Below are positions 1 to 8,644 of a DNA stretch of 60,103 nt, piece after piece; position 1 is the first letter of the stretch, and the number at the start of each line of letters is the position of its first letter. The notes beneath the pieces were generated by a model that worked only from the letters and a program-made list of their open reading frames with translations, made no database searches and had not been told where the DNA came from. This DNA comes from Clostridiales bacterium (GTDB lineage Bacteria; Bacillota; Clostridia; Christensenellales; Aristaeellaceae): contig JAAYOH010000024.1 in NCBI GenBank assembly GCA_012520375.1, positions 1-60,103 on the forward strand, given 5' to 3'. A program made the translations under genes and the position numbers.

Positions 1-684
1 CTGAACGGCGAGGACGAGGCGGCCCGGGAGGCCACCCGCGCCGTGCTGTACCACGTGCTGCTGGGCATCCTGAAGCTGCTGCATCCCTTCATGCCCTTCC
101 TCACCGACGAGGTGTACCGCCACCTGCCCAGGGCACAGGGTGACCCGGGATCCATCATGATCGCCCCCTGGCCCGAACAGCCCGAAAGGATGTACCCCGA
201 GGACGCGGCCCGCATGGAGGGGGTCATGGAGGTCATCCGGGCCATCCGCAACCTGCGGGCGGAGATGAACGTGCAGGCGGGCAAACGGGCCTCCCTGATC
301 CTGCGGCCCCGGGAGGGCTGGAAGGACGTGCTTGCCGCCTCGGAGCAGTACTTCAAGCGCCTGGCCTATACCACCCAGCTGGAGCTGATCGGGCCGGAAA
401 GCCCCAATCCGGACAAGGCGGCCTCCGCCGTCACCGTCCCCTGCGAGTTGTTCATCCCCCTGGGGGAATTGGTGGATATCGACCGGGAACTGGCGCGGCT
501 GGGCAAGGACAAGAAAACGATGGAGGCCGAGATCGCCCGGGGAGAGGGAAAACTAAAAAACGAGGGCTTCCTGAAAAAGGCCCCCCAGGCCCTGGTGCAG
601 GCCGAGCAGGAAAAACTGGCCACCAATCGCCAGGTACTGCTGGCCCTTGAGGAGCGCATCCGGGAGCTGAGCGCCCTCGCCTGA
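1..684 (+). CDS. valS: Valine--tRNA ligase, C-terminal part (5' end outside window)
   Basis: The frame is open from the first base, so this is the 3' end of a gene beginning upstream; about 227 residues are visible of a protein normally near 880. ValRS charges tRNA-Val with valine in the cytoplasm. The visible part holds the end of the anticodon-binding domain (HPFMPFLTDEVY, then IRNLRAEMNVQAGK, both typical of ValRS) and ends in the charged coiled-coil arm that contacts tRNA (LVDIDRELARLGKDKK, then repeated Lys/Glu heptads). The gene ends in TGA followed by a terminator-like palindrome. The catalytic HIGH and KMSKS motifs lie off the edge and cannot be checked. Confidence 0.95.
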   Translation: MNGEDEAAREATRAVLYHVLLGILKLLHPFMPFLTDEVYRHLPRAQGDPGSIMIAPWPEQPERMYPEDAARMEGVMEVIRAIRNLRAEMNVQAGKRASLILRPREGWKDVLAASEQYFKRLAYTTQLELIGPESPNPDKAASAVTVPCELFIPLGELVDIDRELARLGKDKKTMEAEIARGEGKLKNEGFLKKAPQALVQAEQEKLATNRQVLLALEERIRELSALA

Positions 685-740
685 AGGATTGGAAAGTATT
701 TCGATCCCATAAACTTTTGCGATTTTTGTTCATATTATGC

Positions 741-771
741 ATCTGCCCGGTCCGCGGACCGGGCAGATTTC
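741..771 (+). terminator. Probable terminator after valS
   Basis: A perfect 28-nt palindrome (741-768; arm ATCTGCCCGGTCCG) followed by only three T residues, 57 nt after the valS stop. The stem is very stable but the T tract is short, so this is a likely rather than certain intrinsic terminator. Confidence 0.65.
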
Positions 772-844
772 ACGTCAAACTCCTTTTTGGGCGCGCGCCA
801 CGGGGCTCAAATGTTACAATTCTGTTTCATTTCTCTCTTAGATA

Positions 845-873
845 TTGCATTTTGTGCGAAAGGTGTTTATAAT
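845..873 (+). promoter_or_regulatory. Candidate vegetative promoter for the NlpC/P60 gene
   Basis: TTGCAT (845-850), a 17-nt spacer and a perfect TATAAT (868-873), in an AT-rich patch between GC-rich genes. It lies 59 nt upstream of the chosen start of the NlpC/P60 protein. The -35 is a weak match. Confidence 0.6.
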
Positions 874-932
874 ATGGAAATGTAAGAACAAACAAACGGC
901 GTGGAATACTGCCATGAAAGGGGATGCCCTGC

Positions 933-2627
933 ATGCGTACACGGCGTACTGCTATAGTATTCGTTTTGATTGTCGGCCTTCTGCTCAGCGCCCAGGCCGC
1001 CCTTGCCGGGATCCTGCTGAAGGTGGGGAGCACGGGCGAGGCGGTAAAGCTGGTGCAGATGAAACTGAAAGATCTGGGATACCAGAGCGAAGCGCCCCTC
1101 CCCCCCTACAGGTACACCATATCGACGAAGACCGCGGTGCGAAAGTTCCAGCTGGCCAACAGCCTGCAGACCACGGGCGTCGTGGACGACGCGACCCACG
1201 CGGCGCTGTTTGGAAACCAGCCGGTCACCTACACCCAGTACCTGGACGACATCCACAGGCCCGGCCGCATGGGCAGGGAGATCAAAGCCACCGAATATCG
1301 CCTGAAAAGGCTGGGCTACTTTACCGGCGCGCCCAACACCCGCTACGACGAAAACACCGCCCGGGCCGTGGGCATTTTCCAGCAGGCCCATGGCCTGGAG
1401 CAAAGCGGCAACGCCGACAGCGCCACCCGAAACCTGCTCTTCGGGCCCAAGGAGAACCTCGTCACCTTCGCCGAATATATCAAGCGCAGCCATCTGAGTA
1501 CCCTGCGGAAGGGCAACAGGGGCGACGAGGTCGCCATGCTACAGGGCCAACTGAAAGAACTGGGATACTTTACCGGTTCCGCGGACGGGCTGTACAAAAA
1601 TTCCACGGTGCTGGCGGTGAAACTGTTCCAGCACGCCAACGGCCTCAGGGTCACCGGCATCGCCGAAATGGAGACCCGTGCCCTGCTGAACGACGGCCTG
1701 GGCAAGGGCTATCCCGTCTACCTGGGCGAGCAGGCCAACGTCCAGGTCGAGCTGGGGGACAGAGGCCTTACCGTTCTGCTGCTCCAGCGGCAGCTGACCG
1801 AACTGGGTTTCTACAAGGGGCCCCTGAGCGGCATCTTCACCCCGGCGGTGGAAAATTCGGTTAAGCGCTTCCAGACGGCCAACAACATCAAAGCCGGGCG
1901 CCTCTACGGCGTCGCAACCCCGGAGACCCGGCAGCGCATGGGCAGCGACGCGGTCGTCAGCCGCTACGATTCCGAAGGCTATATGCTGGGGGACGACGAT
2001 CCCAAGGTGCAGGAGATCACCGCCCGCCTGAAGGCGCTGGGCTATCTGGCCCAGACGTTTACAAAGTACACCACCCCGGTGAGGGCGGCGGTGGTCCACT
2101 TCCAGGTCGCCAACGAACTCGCAGGAGAGGCGGAGGGCGTTGTCACCCCCGCCACCCTGGTGAAGCTGAAAAGCGAAGACGCAGTTTCTTATGAGGACTA
2201 CCTCAGCCAGTTGGGTAAACCGCGCATCGAAAAGGTGATCAAGCTGGCCATGAGCCTGAAAGGCAGGCCCTACAAGTCCCACTGTCGCCCCCCTAGGAGC
2301 TTCGACTGCTCGCGCTTCGTCAAGTACTGCATGGGCAGGGCGGTGGGTATTCAACTGTCCGGGGAGATTCGCACCCAGGGCAATGAGTGCAAAAGGTACT
2401 TTACCGTGATCGAGAACATGAGCGATCTTGAGCGGGGCGACCTGCTGTACTTCGACACCAAGCCGGAGAAGACGAGAATTAGGCATGCCGCCATCTATCT
2501 GGGCAAAGTGGATGGTGCCCGCAGATTCATCCACGCCTCCTCCGCCAAGGACAAGGTCGTGGTGACCCCCTTCCACGATTGGTACCAGGAACGCTTCCTC
2601 TTCGGCGCCCGGTGGGTCCCGTCGTGA
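933..2627 (+). CDS. Secreted NlpC/P60 peptidoglycan hydrolase with five peptidoglycan-binding repeats
   Basis: About 564 residues. An N-terminal signal peptide (MRTRRTA then a hydrophobic run ending AQAALAG) is followed by five peptidoglycan-binding-1 type repeats of the pattern GxxGxxVxxLQxxLxxLGY (roughly residues 29-95, 107-167, 189-252, 272-332, 354-417) and a C-terminal NlpC/P60 domain. The catalytic triad is visible: Cys459 in SFDCSRF, His518 in RHAAIYLG and His534 in FIHASS. Such enzymes cut D-Glu-diaminopimelate bonds in peptide stems outside the membrane. ATG 933 is preferred over ATG 924 because AAAGGGG sits about 9 nt before 933 but touches 924. The repeat layout matches the nearby L,D-transpeptidase. 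Confidence 0.9.
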   Translation: MRTRRTAIVFVLIVGLLLSAQAALAGILLKVGSTGEAVKLVQMKLKDLGYQSEAPLPPYRYTISTKTAVRKFQLANSLQTTGVVDDATHAALFGNQPVTYTQYLDDIHRPGRMGREIKATEYRLKRLGYFTGAPNTRYDENTARAVGIFQQAHGLEQSGNADSATRNLLFGPKENLVTFAEYIKRSHLSTLRKGNRGDEVAMLQGQLKELGYFTGSADGLYKNSTVLAVKLFQHANGLRVTGIAEMETRALLNDGLGKGYPVYLGEQANVQVELGDRGLTVLLLQRQLTELGFYKGPLSGIFTPAVENSVKRFQTANNIKAGRLYGVATPETRQRMGSDAVVSRYDSEGYMLGDDDPKVQEITARLKALGYLAQTFTKYTTPVRAAVVHFQVANELAGEAEGVVTPATLVKLKSEDAVSYEDYLSQLGKPRIEKVIKLAMSLKGRPYKSHCRPPRSFDCSRFVKYCMGRAVGIQLSGEIRTQGNECKRYFTVIENMSDLERGDLLYFDTKPEKTRIRHAAIYLGKVDGARRFIHASSAKDKVVVTPFHDWYQERFLFGARWVPS

Positions 2628-3409
2628 TCCATCCTCTTTCAGAAAACCATGCGGAGCCGAAAGCCGGCTCCGCTTTTGTGCGGGAAGGGGAGCGCGTCGA
2701 CCCATTGCAGCGGGGGGACTTGCGCATCCTGCAAAGGCCCGGCGCCTTTTGCTTCGGCACCGACGCGGTGCTGCTGGCAGATTTCGCGGCGCCCCGGGGC
2801 GGGGAAAAGGTGGCGGACCTGGGCACGGGCACGGGGATCCTGCCCCTGCTCATGAGCGCCTCCGCCCCAACCGCCCGTTTTGACGGGGTGGAGATCCAGC
2901 CCGACATGGCAGACATGGCGGCCCGCAGCGTGAAGATGAACGGCCTGGAAGGGCGCATCCGGATACACTGCCTGGACATGCGGGAAGCGGCGGAAACCCT
3001 GGGGCGGGAAGCCTACGACCTCGTGGTGTGCAACCCCCCTTACAGCCGCCCCGACCGAGCCCTCACCTCCCCCAGGGAGGAAAAGGCCCTGGCCCGGCAA
3101 CTGTGCGGCCTCAGCCTGGAGGAGGTGGCGGCCAGCGGCGCCGCCTTGCTGAAGAACGGGGGACGCATGGCCCTGGTCTACCCCGCCGCCTGGCTCTTCG
3201 ACCTGATGTGCGCCCTGCGGGGGGCCCGGCTGGAGCCCAAGCGCCTGCGCATCGTGCAGGCCAGCCCGGGGGCCGCCCCCAAGCTGGTGCTGCTGGACGC
3301 GGTGAAAAACGGGGGCTCCCAGCTGCACTGGCAAAAACCCTTGGTCCTTCGGGGGGAGGACGGCAGGGAAACCGAGGAATACCGCCGAATCTATCATCTG
3401 GAGCAATGA
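2624..3409 (+). CDS. TrmN6-like tRNA (adenine-N6)-methyltransferase
   Basis: SAM-dependent methyltransferase of the TrmN6/YfiC type, expected to N6-methylate A37 of tRNA-Val. The Rossmann SAM motif is VADLGTGTG (near residue 65) and the amino-N methylase motif is NPPY (137-140). The start is uncertain. GTG 2624 overlaps the upstream stop as GTGA and has GGTGGG 7 nt before it. But family members usually begin at the segment REGERVDPLQRG, which starts at GTG 2678, directly after a terminator-like hairpin (2651-2677). If 2678 is right the protein is 243 residues. Function is well supported; the exact tRNA target is inferred from family. Confidence 0.85.
   Translation: MIHPLSENHAEPKAGSAFVREGERVDPLQRGDLRILQRPGAFCFGTDAVLLADFAAPRGGEKVADLGTGTGILPLLMSASAPTARFDGVEIQPDMADMAARSVKMNGLEGRIRIHCLDMREAAETLGREAYDLVVCNPPYSRPDRALTSPREEKALARQLCGLSLEEVAASGAALLKNGGRMALVYPAAWLFDLMCALRGARLEPKRLRIVQASPGAAPKLVLLDAVKNGGSQLHWQKPLVLRGEDGRETEEYRRIYHLEQ
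2651..2677 (+). terminator. Terminator-like hairpin at the 5' edge of the methyltransferase gene
   Basis: Nine-base perfect stem (GCGGAGCCG at 2651-2659 with CGGCTCCGC at 2665-2673), five-base loop, then TTTT. It lies 23 nt after the NlpC/P60 stop and just before the alternative methyltransferase start at 2678. It could terminate the NlpC/P60 transcript or hide the start of the next gene. Confidence 0.5.
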
Positions 3410-3428
3410 CAAAGGGGAGGAACACGGC

Positions 3429-4844
3429 ATGGACCTGGCAAAAATGGACGCCCTTATCGGATCCTGGAAGCCGGAGATCTTTGAAAAGCTGAACGGCTGG
3501 ATCGCCATCAACAGCATCAAGGGAGAGCCCTCCGGGGACGATGCCCCCTTCGGCCCGGAGGTGCGCCGGATGCTGGACCTCTTCCTCCGGGACGCGGAAG
3601 ACATGGGTTTTGTCGTGGACGACGTGGACGGATACGCCGGCGCCGCCGAGATGGGCGCCGGGGACAAGACCATGGGCATTCTGGTCCACCTGGACATCGT
3701 GCCCGCCGGGGACGGCTGGACCCAGGACCCCTTTACCGGGACCCTCCGGGAGGGCAAATACTACGGCCGGGGCGCCCAGGACGACAAGGGCCCCGCCATC
3801 GCCGCCCTGTACGCCATGCGGGCGGTGAAGGAGGCGGGCATCCCCCTGAAACACAAGGTGCGGCTGATCGCGGGCTGCGACGAGGAGACCGGCATGAGCG
3901 ATATGGCTTACTACCGCAAGGTTCGCCCGCCCGTGGACTACGGCTTTTCCCCCGACGCGGAATACCCCCTCATCAACATCGAAAAGGGGGGCCTGGGCCT
4001 TCTTCTTTCCAAAGCCTGCGGGGGGGAGGAGGGGGCGCAGATCCCCGTCTATTCCCTGAACGCCGGTACCCGCCCCAACATCGTGCCCGGGACCGCCACC
4101 GCGGAGCTGGGCACCGGGGGTATGGGCTTTTCTTCCCTGGAAAAGGCCGTCCAGGCCATCGAAAAGGCCCACCCGGGCTACGACCTGAAATTGACGGACC
4201 TGGGCAATGGCAGGGCGCAGCTGCTGGCCACGGGCAAGCAGTCCCACGCGGCCATGCCCGAACTGGGGCTGAACGCCGCCGGCATGCTGCTCACCGCCCT
4301 GAAGGAGCTGAATGCCGGGGGCGGCGTAGGGGAGGCGATCCGGGGCCTGGCAAAGCTGTTGGGCACCGACTACACCGGGGCGGGGCTGGGCATCGCCCAG
4401 GCGGACGAATTGTCCGGGCCCCTCACCTGCAACCTGGGCATCCTGCGCTTTGACGGCCGTTTTCTTTCCGCCCAGCTGGACATCCGCTATCCCCTCTGCG
4501 CCGACGAGGCGGACATGTGCGGCAGGGCGGCCATGGCCCTCTCCCCCTGGCAGCTGGCCCTCACCCGGCTCAGCGGCCATCCCCCCCTCCACGTCCCGGC
4601 GGAGAGCGAGGTCGTTCGGGGCCTGCTCCAGGTGTACGGCGAATTGACCGGCCTCCCCGCCTACGCCATGGCCATCGGGGGCGGCACCTACGCCCGCACC
4701 ATGCCCAACACCGTGGCCTTTGGCATTTGCTTCCCCGGGGACACGGACACCTGCCATATGCCCGACGAGTACATCGAGGTGGACAAGTTCATGCTCAGCA
4801 TCCGCATCATGGCCCATGCCATCGTGCGCCTGGCCGGCGCCTGA
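3429..4844 (+). CDS. pepV: M20 family dipeptidase, PepV/Sapep type
   Basis: 471 residues, full length for the Sapep/PepV group of Zn/Mn-dependent dipeptidases, which hydrolyse dipeptides in the cytoplasm. Metal and catalytic motifs are in order: VHLDIVP (His87, Asp89), GAQDDKGP (bridging Asp118/119), CDEETG (Glu152, Glu153), PDAEYP, and a C-terminal CHMPDE histidine. The start ATG is preceded by GGGGAGG at good spacing. It lies 19 nt after the methyltransferase and may be cotranscribed. A strong terminator follows. Confidence 0.92.
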   Translation: MDLAKMDALIGSWKPEIFEKLNGWIAINSIKGEPSGDDAPFGPEVRRMLDLFLRDAEDMGFVVDDVDGYAGAAEMGAGDKTMGILVHLDIVPAGDGWTQDPFTGTLREGKYYGRGAQDDKGPAIAALYAMRAVKEAGIPLKHKVRLIAGCDEETGMSDMAYYRKVRPPVDYGFSPDAEYPLINIEKGGLGLLLSKACGGEEGAQIPVYSLNAGTRPNIVPGTATAELGTGGMGFSSLEKAVQAIEKAHPGYDLKLTDLGNGRAQLLATGKQSHAAMPELGLNAAGMLLTALKELNAGGGVGEAIRGLAKLLGTDYTGAGLGIAQADELSGPLTCNLGILRFDGRFLSAQLDIRYPLCADEADMCGRAAMALSPWQLALTRLSGHPPLHVPAESEVVRGLLQVYGELTGLPAYAMAIGGGTYARTMPNTVAFGICFPGDTDTCHMPDEYIEVDKFMLSIRIMAHAIVRLAGA

Positions 4845-4857
4845 GGAGATCTCGAAA

Positions 4858-4892
4858 GGGGGCTGTCCCGCGCGGGACAGCCCCCTTTTTTT
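4858..4892 (+). terminator. Strong intrinsic terminator after pepV
   Basis: Thirteen-base perfect stem (GGGGGCTGTCCCG at 4858-4870, loop CG, CGGGACAGCCCCC at 4873-4885) followed by seven T. It separates convergent pepV and the L,D-transpeptidase. On the minus strand it is followed by three T only, so it may work partly in both directions. Confidence 0.92.
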
Positions 4893-4955
4893 CTTCCCCC
4901 GGTATGTCGCCGGGAACGGCGATGACGGGGAAAGATGAAAGAAAATGAGAAAACC

Positions 4956-6554
4956 CTACCCCGGAAAAGATTCTGCGATCACCACGATGGTGCCCGGCTT
5001 GCAGTTGTCGAAGATCCAGCGGGCGTCCTCCACCATCAGCCGGATACAGCCGTGGGATGCCTTGCGCCCCAGGTTGTTCAGGGAGGTCCGGTTCATCGAA
5101 GATTCGCTCCTGGACCAGAAGAGCACCGAATGGAACATGATGTTGCCCTGGATGATGTAGGTGCACTGGGCCCAGCAGGTAAAATCCTTGAAGTAGTGCC
5201 AGTTGTGCTGGGGCATGGTGCGCCGGAAAATCCCGGTGGGGGTAGAATTCCCCAGGCCGGTGGAGCAGATCATGGTTTTCAGCAAGGTCTCGCTGCCGTC
5301 CGCCCCGGTCTGGTACGCGTACACCCGCTGGTCCGCAATGGACACCATGAGCCGATAATCGGTATGGTCCCTGGGGGCGTCGCCGGAGAACAGCAGCTTC
5401 TGGGTCCCCTCCTCCGCGATGCCCGTGGGTTCAAGGCCCGCCAGTTCCTGGAAGCGGGTGATGGCAGCCACGGTCTTCTTGCCGATCTTTCCGTCTATGT
5501 CCGCCGTGCCCAGGTAGTACAGGCCGCACAGCCGCCGCTGCAGCCGGTAGACCTGGCTGCCCTTGTCCCCGGACCTCAGGTCCTGGACGTACAGGGGTCC
5601 CAGTTCCGCGAGCTTTTGCTGCTCCTCCACCGTGAGGGATCGGCTGTCTTCCAGGAAGTCGGCCTCCCCCAGCTGATCCCGGAGCCGGTCCAGGCCGCTC
5701 TTGAGCCCCTCGTCGAAGGTGTCGTGCGGGACGCCGTTCAAAAAGCCCAGCCGCCCGAGCTCGTCCCGGACCCAACGCACGGTATGCCCTTCGTCCCCGT
5801 ATCCGATGTCCCGGGGGACCGGCGCCGGGGCCCGGGGCGCCTCTCGCCCCACCAGCAGGTCATAGGTCTCCCTGTCCATTTCCCCGCCTTCGGGAAGCCC
5901 CGCCTGTGCCCGGAAGGCCTTCACGCAGGCTTTTGTATATTCGTCAAATGCCCCGCCGGGCTCCATATCGTAGTAACCCAGGACGGACAACCGCTTTTGC
6001 AGCAGGAGCACCGCGTCCCCTTCATCCCCCGTTTTCAGGGGGCCGGCATACAGGGAACCGCCCTTTCCCTTCAGAAGCAATTGCAGGGCGTGGTCCGCCT
6101 CTCCTTCTTTGCCCACGGAGAGCCCCGCGGCTTTCGCCGCGCCCTGCAGCGCCAGCACCGCTTTTTTTGTCTGCTCCCCGAAATGGCCGTCCGCCCTGCC
6201 GTCGAGAAAGCCGTAGTGGATCAGCCCCTCCTGCAGGACGGTGACGCCCTCTCCCTTGTCCCCCTTTTTCAGGGTGTCATGGAAGGCCTCGGCCTCCGCC
6301 AGCCGGCCCATGGTGGCTTCGTCCGCCTCCCCGGTCCGGGGCAGATCGTTCAGCCCCTGAAAATTTTTCAGGGCTGTCTGGGTCTTTCCCCCGAATATGC
6401 CGTCGTCCTGCCCGGCTTCCAGGTAGTCCAACTCGATAAGCCGCCGCTGCAGCGCCGCAACTTCGTCTCCCCGGTCCCCGGTTTTCAGCACGTCCGCCCG
6501 GGCCGTCAACCCGGTCAACAGGAGGAAGAGGAGCACCCACGTATACTTGCGCAT
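4956..6554 (-). CDS. L,D-transpeptidase (YkuD) with peptidoglycan-binding repeats
   Basis: 532 residues from the ATG at 6554, where a signal peptide begins (MRKYTW, hydrophobic core, ending ARAD); longer readings upstream lack secretion features. Five PG_binding_1 type repeats follow (about 22-80, 92-150, 168-228, 245-300, 325-385) and then a YkuD domain. The catalytic motif is SHGCIRL, with Cys503 and His501; the upstream conserved histidine is in IMFHSVLF. YkuD enzymes make 3-3 cross-links in peptidoglycan outside the membrane and give resistance to many beta-lactams. It is convergent with pepV and has its own promoter. Its number and style of repeats match the NlpC/P60 protein 2.3 kb away. 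Confidence 0.92.
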   Translation of the reverse strand: MRKYTWVLLFLLLTGLTARADVLKTGDRGDEVAALQRRLIELDYLEAGQDDGIFGGKTQTALKNFQGLNDLPRTGEADEATMGRLAEAEAFHDTLKKGDKGEGVTVLQEGLIHYGFLDGRADGHFGEQTKKAVLALQGAAKAAGLSVGKEGEADHALQLLLKGKGGSLYAGPLKTGDEGDAVLLLQKRLSVLGYYDMEPGGAFDEYTKACVKAFRAQAGLPEGGEMDRETYDLLVGREAPRAPAPVPRDIGYGDEGHTVRWVRDELGRLGFLNGVPHDTFDEGLKSGLDRLRDQLGEADFLEDSRSLTVEEQQKLAELGPLYVQDLRSGDKGSQVYRLQRRLCGLYYLGTADIDGKIGKKTVAAITRFQELAGLEPTGIAEEGTQKLLFSGDAPRDHTDYRLMVSIADQRVYAYQTGADGSETLLKTMICSTGLGNSTPTGIFRRTMPQHNWHYFKDFTCWAQCTYIIQGNIMFHSVLFWSRSESSMNRTSLNNLGRKASHGCIRLMVEDARWIFDNCKPGTIVVIAESFPG

Positions 6555-6590
6555 TCCCGTATCCCGCTTTCCGCACAATGATCGGGCGTG

Positions 6591-6619
6591 AGCATACCAC
6601 ACAATGTCGTTGGGTTCAA
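6591..6619 (-). promoter_or_regulatory. Candidate promoter for the L,D-transpeptidase
   Basis: Read on the minus strand: TTGAAC (6614-6619), 17-nt spacer, TATGCT (6591-6596) with a TGG extended -10. It lies 36 nt before the start codon. The rest of the gap 6555-6825 shows no gene. Confidence 0.6.
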
Positions 6620-6742
6620 GGCTTTTTTGTTGTGCTTTCGTGAGAAGTGAGGTCGTTGCGCAACCAATCCTTGTTCTCCCATCATAAACGATGCGCGCGA
6701 AACCCGTCCTCGCACAGGCTTTGCCGGTACTGCGGAGCAAAG

Positions 6743-6763
6743 GGAGGGGCTCAAAACCCCTCC
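6743..6763 (-). terminator. Weak terminator-like hairpin after the FecB-like gene
   Basis: Seven-base stem GGAGGGG/CCCCTCC with a seven-base loop, 62 nt past the binding-protein stop on the minus strand, followed by CTTTG. The T tract is poor, so the call is tentative. Confidence 0.4.
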
Positions 6764-6825
6764 GCATGGCCCAAAATATCATATTTTCGGAAATTCGCCG
6801 TTTTGGGGTCGCACATCCATGCGAT

Positions 6826-7842
6826 TCAGGCTGCGGTGCAGCCCACCAGCTCTTCAAAGGTCTCCCGGGACAACTCACAGTGCCAGAACAGCCGGAAGAA
6901 GGCCGCAATCTCCTCGTACAGGTCGTAGGCCTCCTGGCCGGGATACAGCACCTCCCCCATCCACAGCATGCCCATCAGGCGCTGCACCGAGGGGGGCTGC
7001 CCCATCCAGTTGTAGGGGCCGATGGGGGCGCGGTAGTACCGGCCCGCCCGGATGGCCGAGAGGGGCTGCCATTCGGCCAGTTCGCCCACCTCCTCATACA
7101 CGCTCGGAGCGAAGAGGATCACTTCCGGATCCCACCGATACAGCATCTCCAGGTCGATGGGATCCCCCGTGCCCTTGCCGCTCGGGTCCGGGAGCACGGC
7201 GGCATTTTCGAACATGACGTCCAGCAATCCGGCGTGGTAACTGCCCCTGGCCAGGGTGTTCAGCCCCTTGTCCCCCAGGAGGTACACCGCCCTGGGCCTC
7301 TCGGAGGAGGCCGCCAGCCCGGCGCACAGCCCGTAGACCCTTTGGCAGTGGGCAGCGAGTTTCCCCCCTTCTTCTTCCAGGCCCAGCAGCGTCCCCAGTT
7401 CGACAAAGGCGTTCCCCATATCCTGTTCAGACAGGTCGATGTGCACGAAGGGGATGCCGGTCCGGGCCTGCAGGTCGTCCATATCCTCCCGGATGCCCTC
7501 CTTGGGTTCCCCCACGTCGATGACCAGGTCCGGGTCCGCCAGCAGCAGCTGTTCCAGGTTCAGGTCTCCCTTGCCCCCGTACAGCTGTCCCAGGAGGGGG
7601 AGTTCCAGGTACTTGTCCTCCAACAGGCCCCCGGCACTGTCGTCCCACCGGGTCGCCAGCCCCACCATCCTGTCCGGAGCGATGGCGAACACCAGCATTT
7701 GCGCCATGGCTCCGGTCACCGCCACCCGCTCCACCTTTTCCCCCAGTTCCACCGGTCGGCCGGCAGAGTCGGTATACACCCGCGCCATGCCGCACAGGGG
7801 CACCAGCGCCAGCACCAGGACAAAGGCCAGAATCCGTTTCAT
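6826..7842 (-). CDS. FecB/BtuF-type ABC substrate-binding protein
   Basis: About 338 residues from ATG 7842, which has AGGAAG upstream and begins a signal peptide (MKRILAFVLVLALVPLC). The body fits class III periplasmic binding proteins for iron-siderophore, haem, cobalamin or oxoanion (VERVAVTGAMAQMLVFA, then DPDLVIDVGEP; a long central helix; DPEVILFAPS in the second lobe). The sequence does not show which ligand is bound. No canonical lipobox is present: residue -1 to the only candidate Cys is Leu. It is the last gene of an importer operon, 22 nt after the ATPase gene. Confidence 0.85.
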   Translation of the reverse strand: MKRILAFVLVLALVPLCGMARVYTDSAGRPVELGEKVERVAVTGAMAQMLVFAIAPDRMVGLATRWDDSAGGLLEDKYLELPLLGQLYGGKGDLNLEQLLLADPDLVIDVGEPKEGIREDMDDLQARTGIPFVHIDLSEQDMGNAFVELGTLLGLEEEGGKLAAHCQRVYGLCAGLAASSERPRAVYLLGDKGLNTLARGSYHAGLLDVMFENAAVLPDPSGKGTGDPIDLEMLYRWDPEVILFAPSVYEEVGELAEWQPLSAIRAGRYYRAPIGPYNWMGQPPSVQRLMGMLWMGEVLYPGQEAYDLYEEIAAFFRLFWHCELSRETFEELVGCTAA

Positions 7843-7864
7843 GATGGTCCACTTCCTTTTTCGT

Positions 7865-8644
7865 TTATCTTTCGGGGCCATGCCCCGTGGGATCGATGAG
7901 GGGGCCGGATGCGCCCGGCACAAAGCGGCAGTCCACCCCGTACAGGGCCCGGAGCAGCCGGGGGGTCACCACCGCCCCGGGCCGCCCCAGGGCCAGGACC
8001 AGGCCATCCTTCAGGGCCAGGACCCTGTTTCCAAAGCGCAGGGCGCTCTGGGGATCGTGGGTCGTAATCAGCACGGTATAGCCTTCCTCCGCCAGGCTTT
8101 TTGCCGTGGACAGCACCCGGTGGGCGTTGCCGTAGTCCAGGGAGGCGGTGGGCTCGTCCATGAGCAGGATCCTGGCCCGTTGGGCCAGGGCCCGGGCCAC
8201 CAGGGCCAGCTGCTGTTCCCCCCCGGACAGGCGGGTGAACAGGCGCCCCGCCAGGTGGTTGATGCCCACCCGCTCCATGGCCTCGTGGGCACAAGCGCGC
8301 TGGGCAGGGCCGGGCCGGGCGAACAGGGACAGTTGCCGGGTGGTTCCCATCAGCACGGTGTCCTCCACCGTATAACCCAGATCCATGCGCCCGTTTTGGG
8401 GGATGTACGCGACGTGCTCCGCCCGCTCCCGGGGATTCAGATCCCGTACATCCCTCCCCTCCAGCAACACCCTTCCTTCATTTTGACGGCACAAGCCCAG
8501 GATGCAGCGAAGCAGGGTGCTCTTGCCCACTCCGTTGGGCCCCAGGACGCACAGCAGATCTCCGGCCTCTGCGGTGAAGGAGACCTCCTGCAGCACCGGC
8601 AGCTTGCGGTAGCCGAACCGCAGCTTTTCTACCTGCAGCCTCAT
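7865..8644 (-). CDS. FecE/BtuD-type ABC transporter ATP-binding protein
   Basis: 259 residues. It energises uptake through the adjacent permease. All nucleotide-binding motifs are present: Walker A GPNGVGKSTL, Q-loop in YIPQNG, signature LSGGEQQLALVARALA, Walker B ILLMDEPTASLD and H-loop TTHD. The start ATG 8644 overlaps the permease stop (ATGA), which implies translational coupling. Family: metal-chelate and cobalamin importers; the exact substrate is unknown. Confidence 0.93.
   Translation of the reverse strand: MRLQVEKLRFGYRKLPVLQEVSFTAEAGDLLCVLGPNGVGKSTLLRCILGLCRQNEGRVLLEGRDVRDLNPRERAEHVAYIPQNGRMDLGYTVEDTVLMGTTRQLSLFARPGPAQRACAHEAMERVGINHLAGRLFTRLSGGEQQLALVARALAQRARILLMDEPTASLDYGNAHRVLSTAKSLAEEGYTVLITTHDPQSALRFGNRVLALKDGLVLALGRPGAVVTPRLLRALYGVDCRFVPGASGPLIDPTGHGPER

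Noticed and set aside
3111-4817. A 568-residue open frame on the minus strand, opposite pepV
   Set aside because: Composition is Gly/Ala/Arg/His-rich with no family motifs, and pepV on the plus strand has all its catalytic motifs. It is an antisense shadow caused by high GC at third positions.
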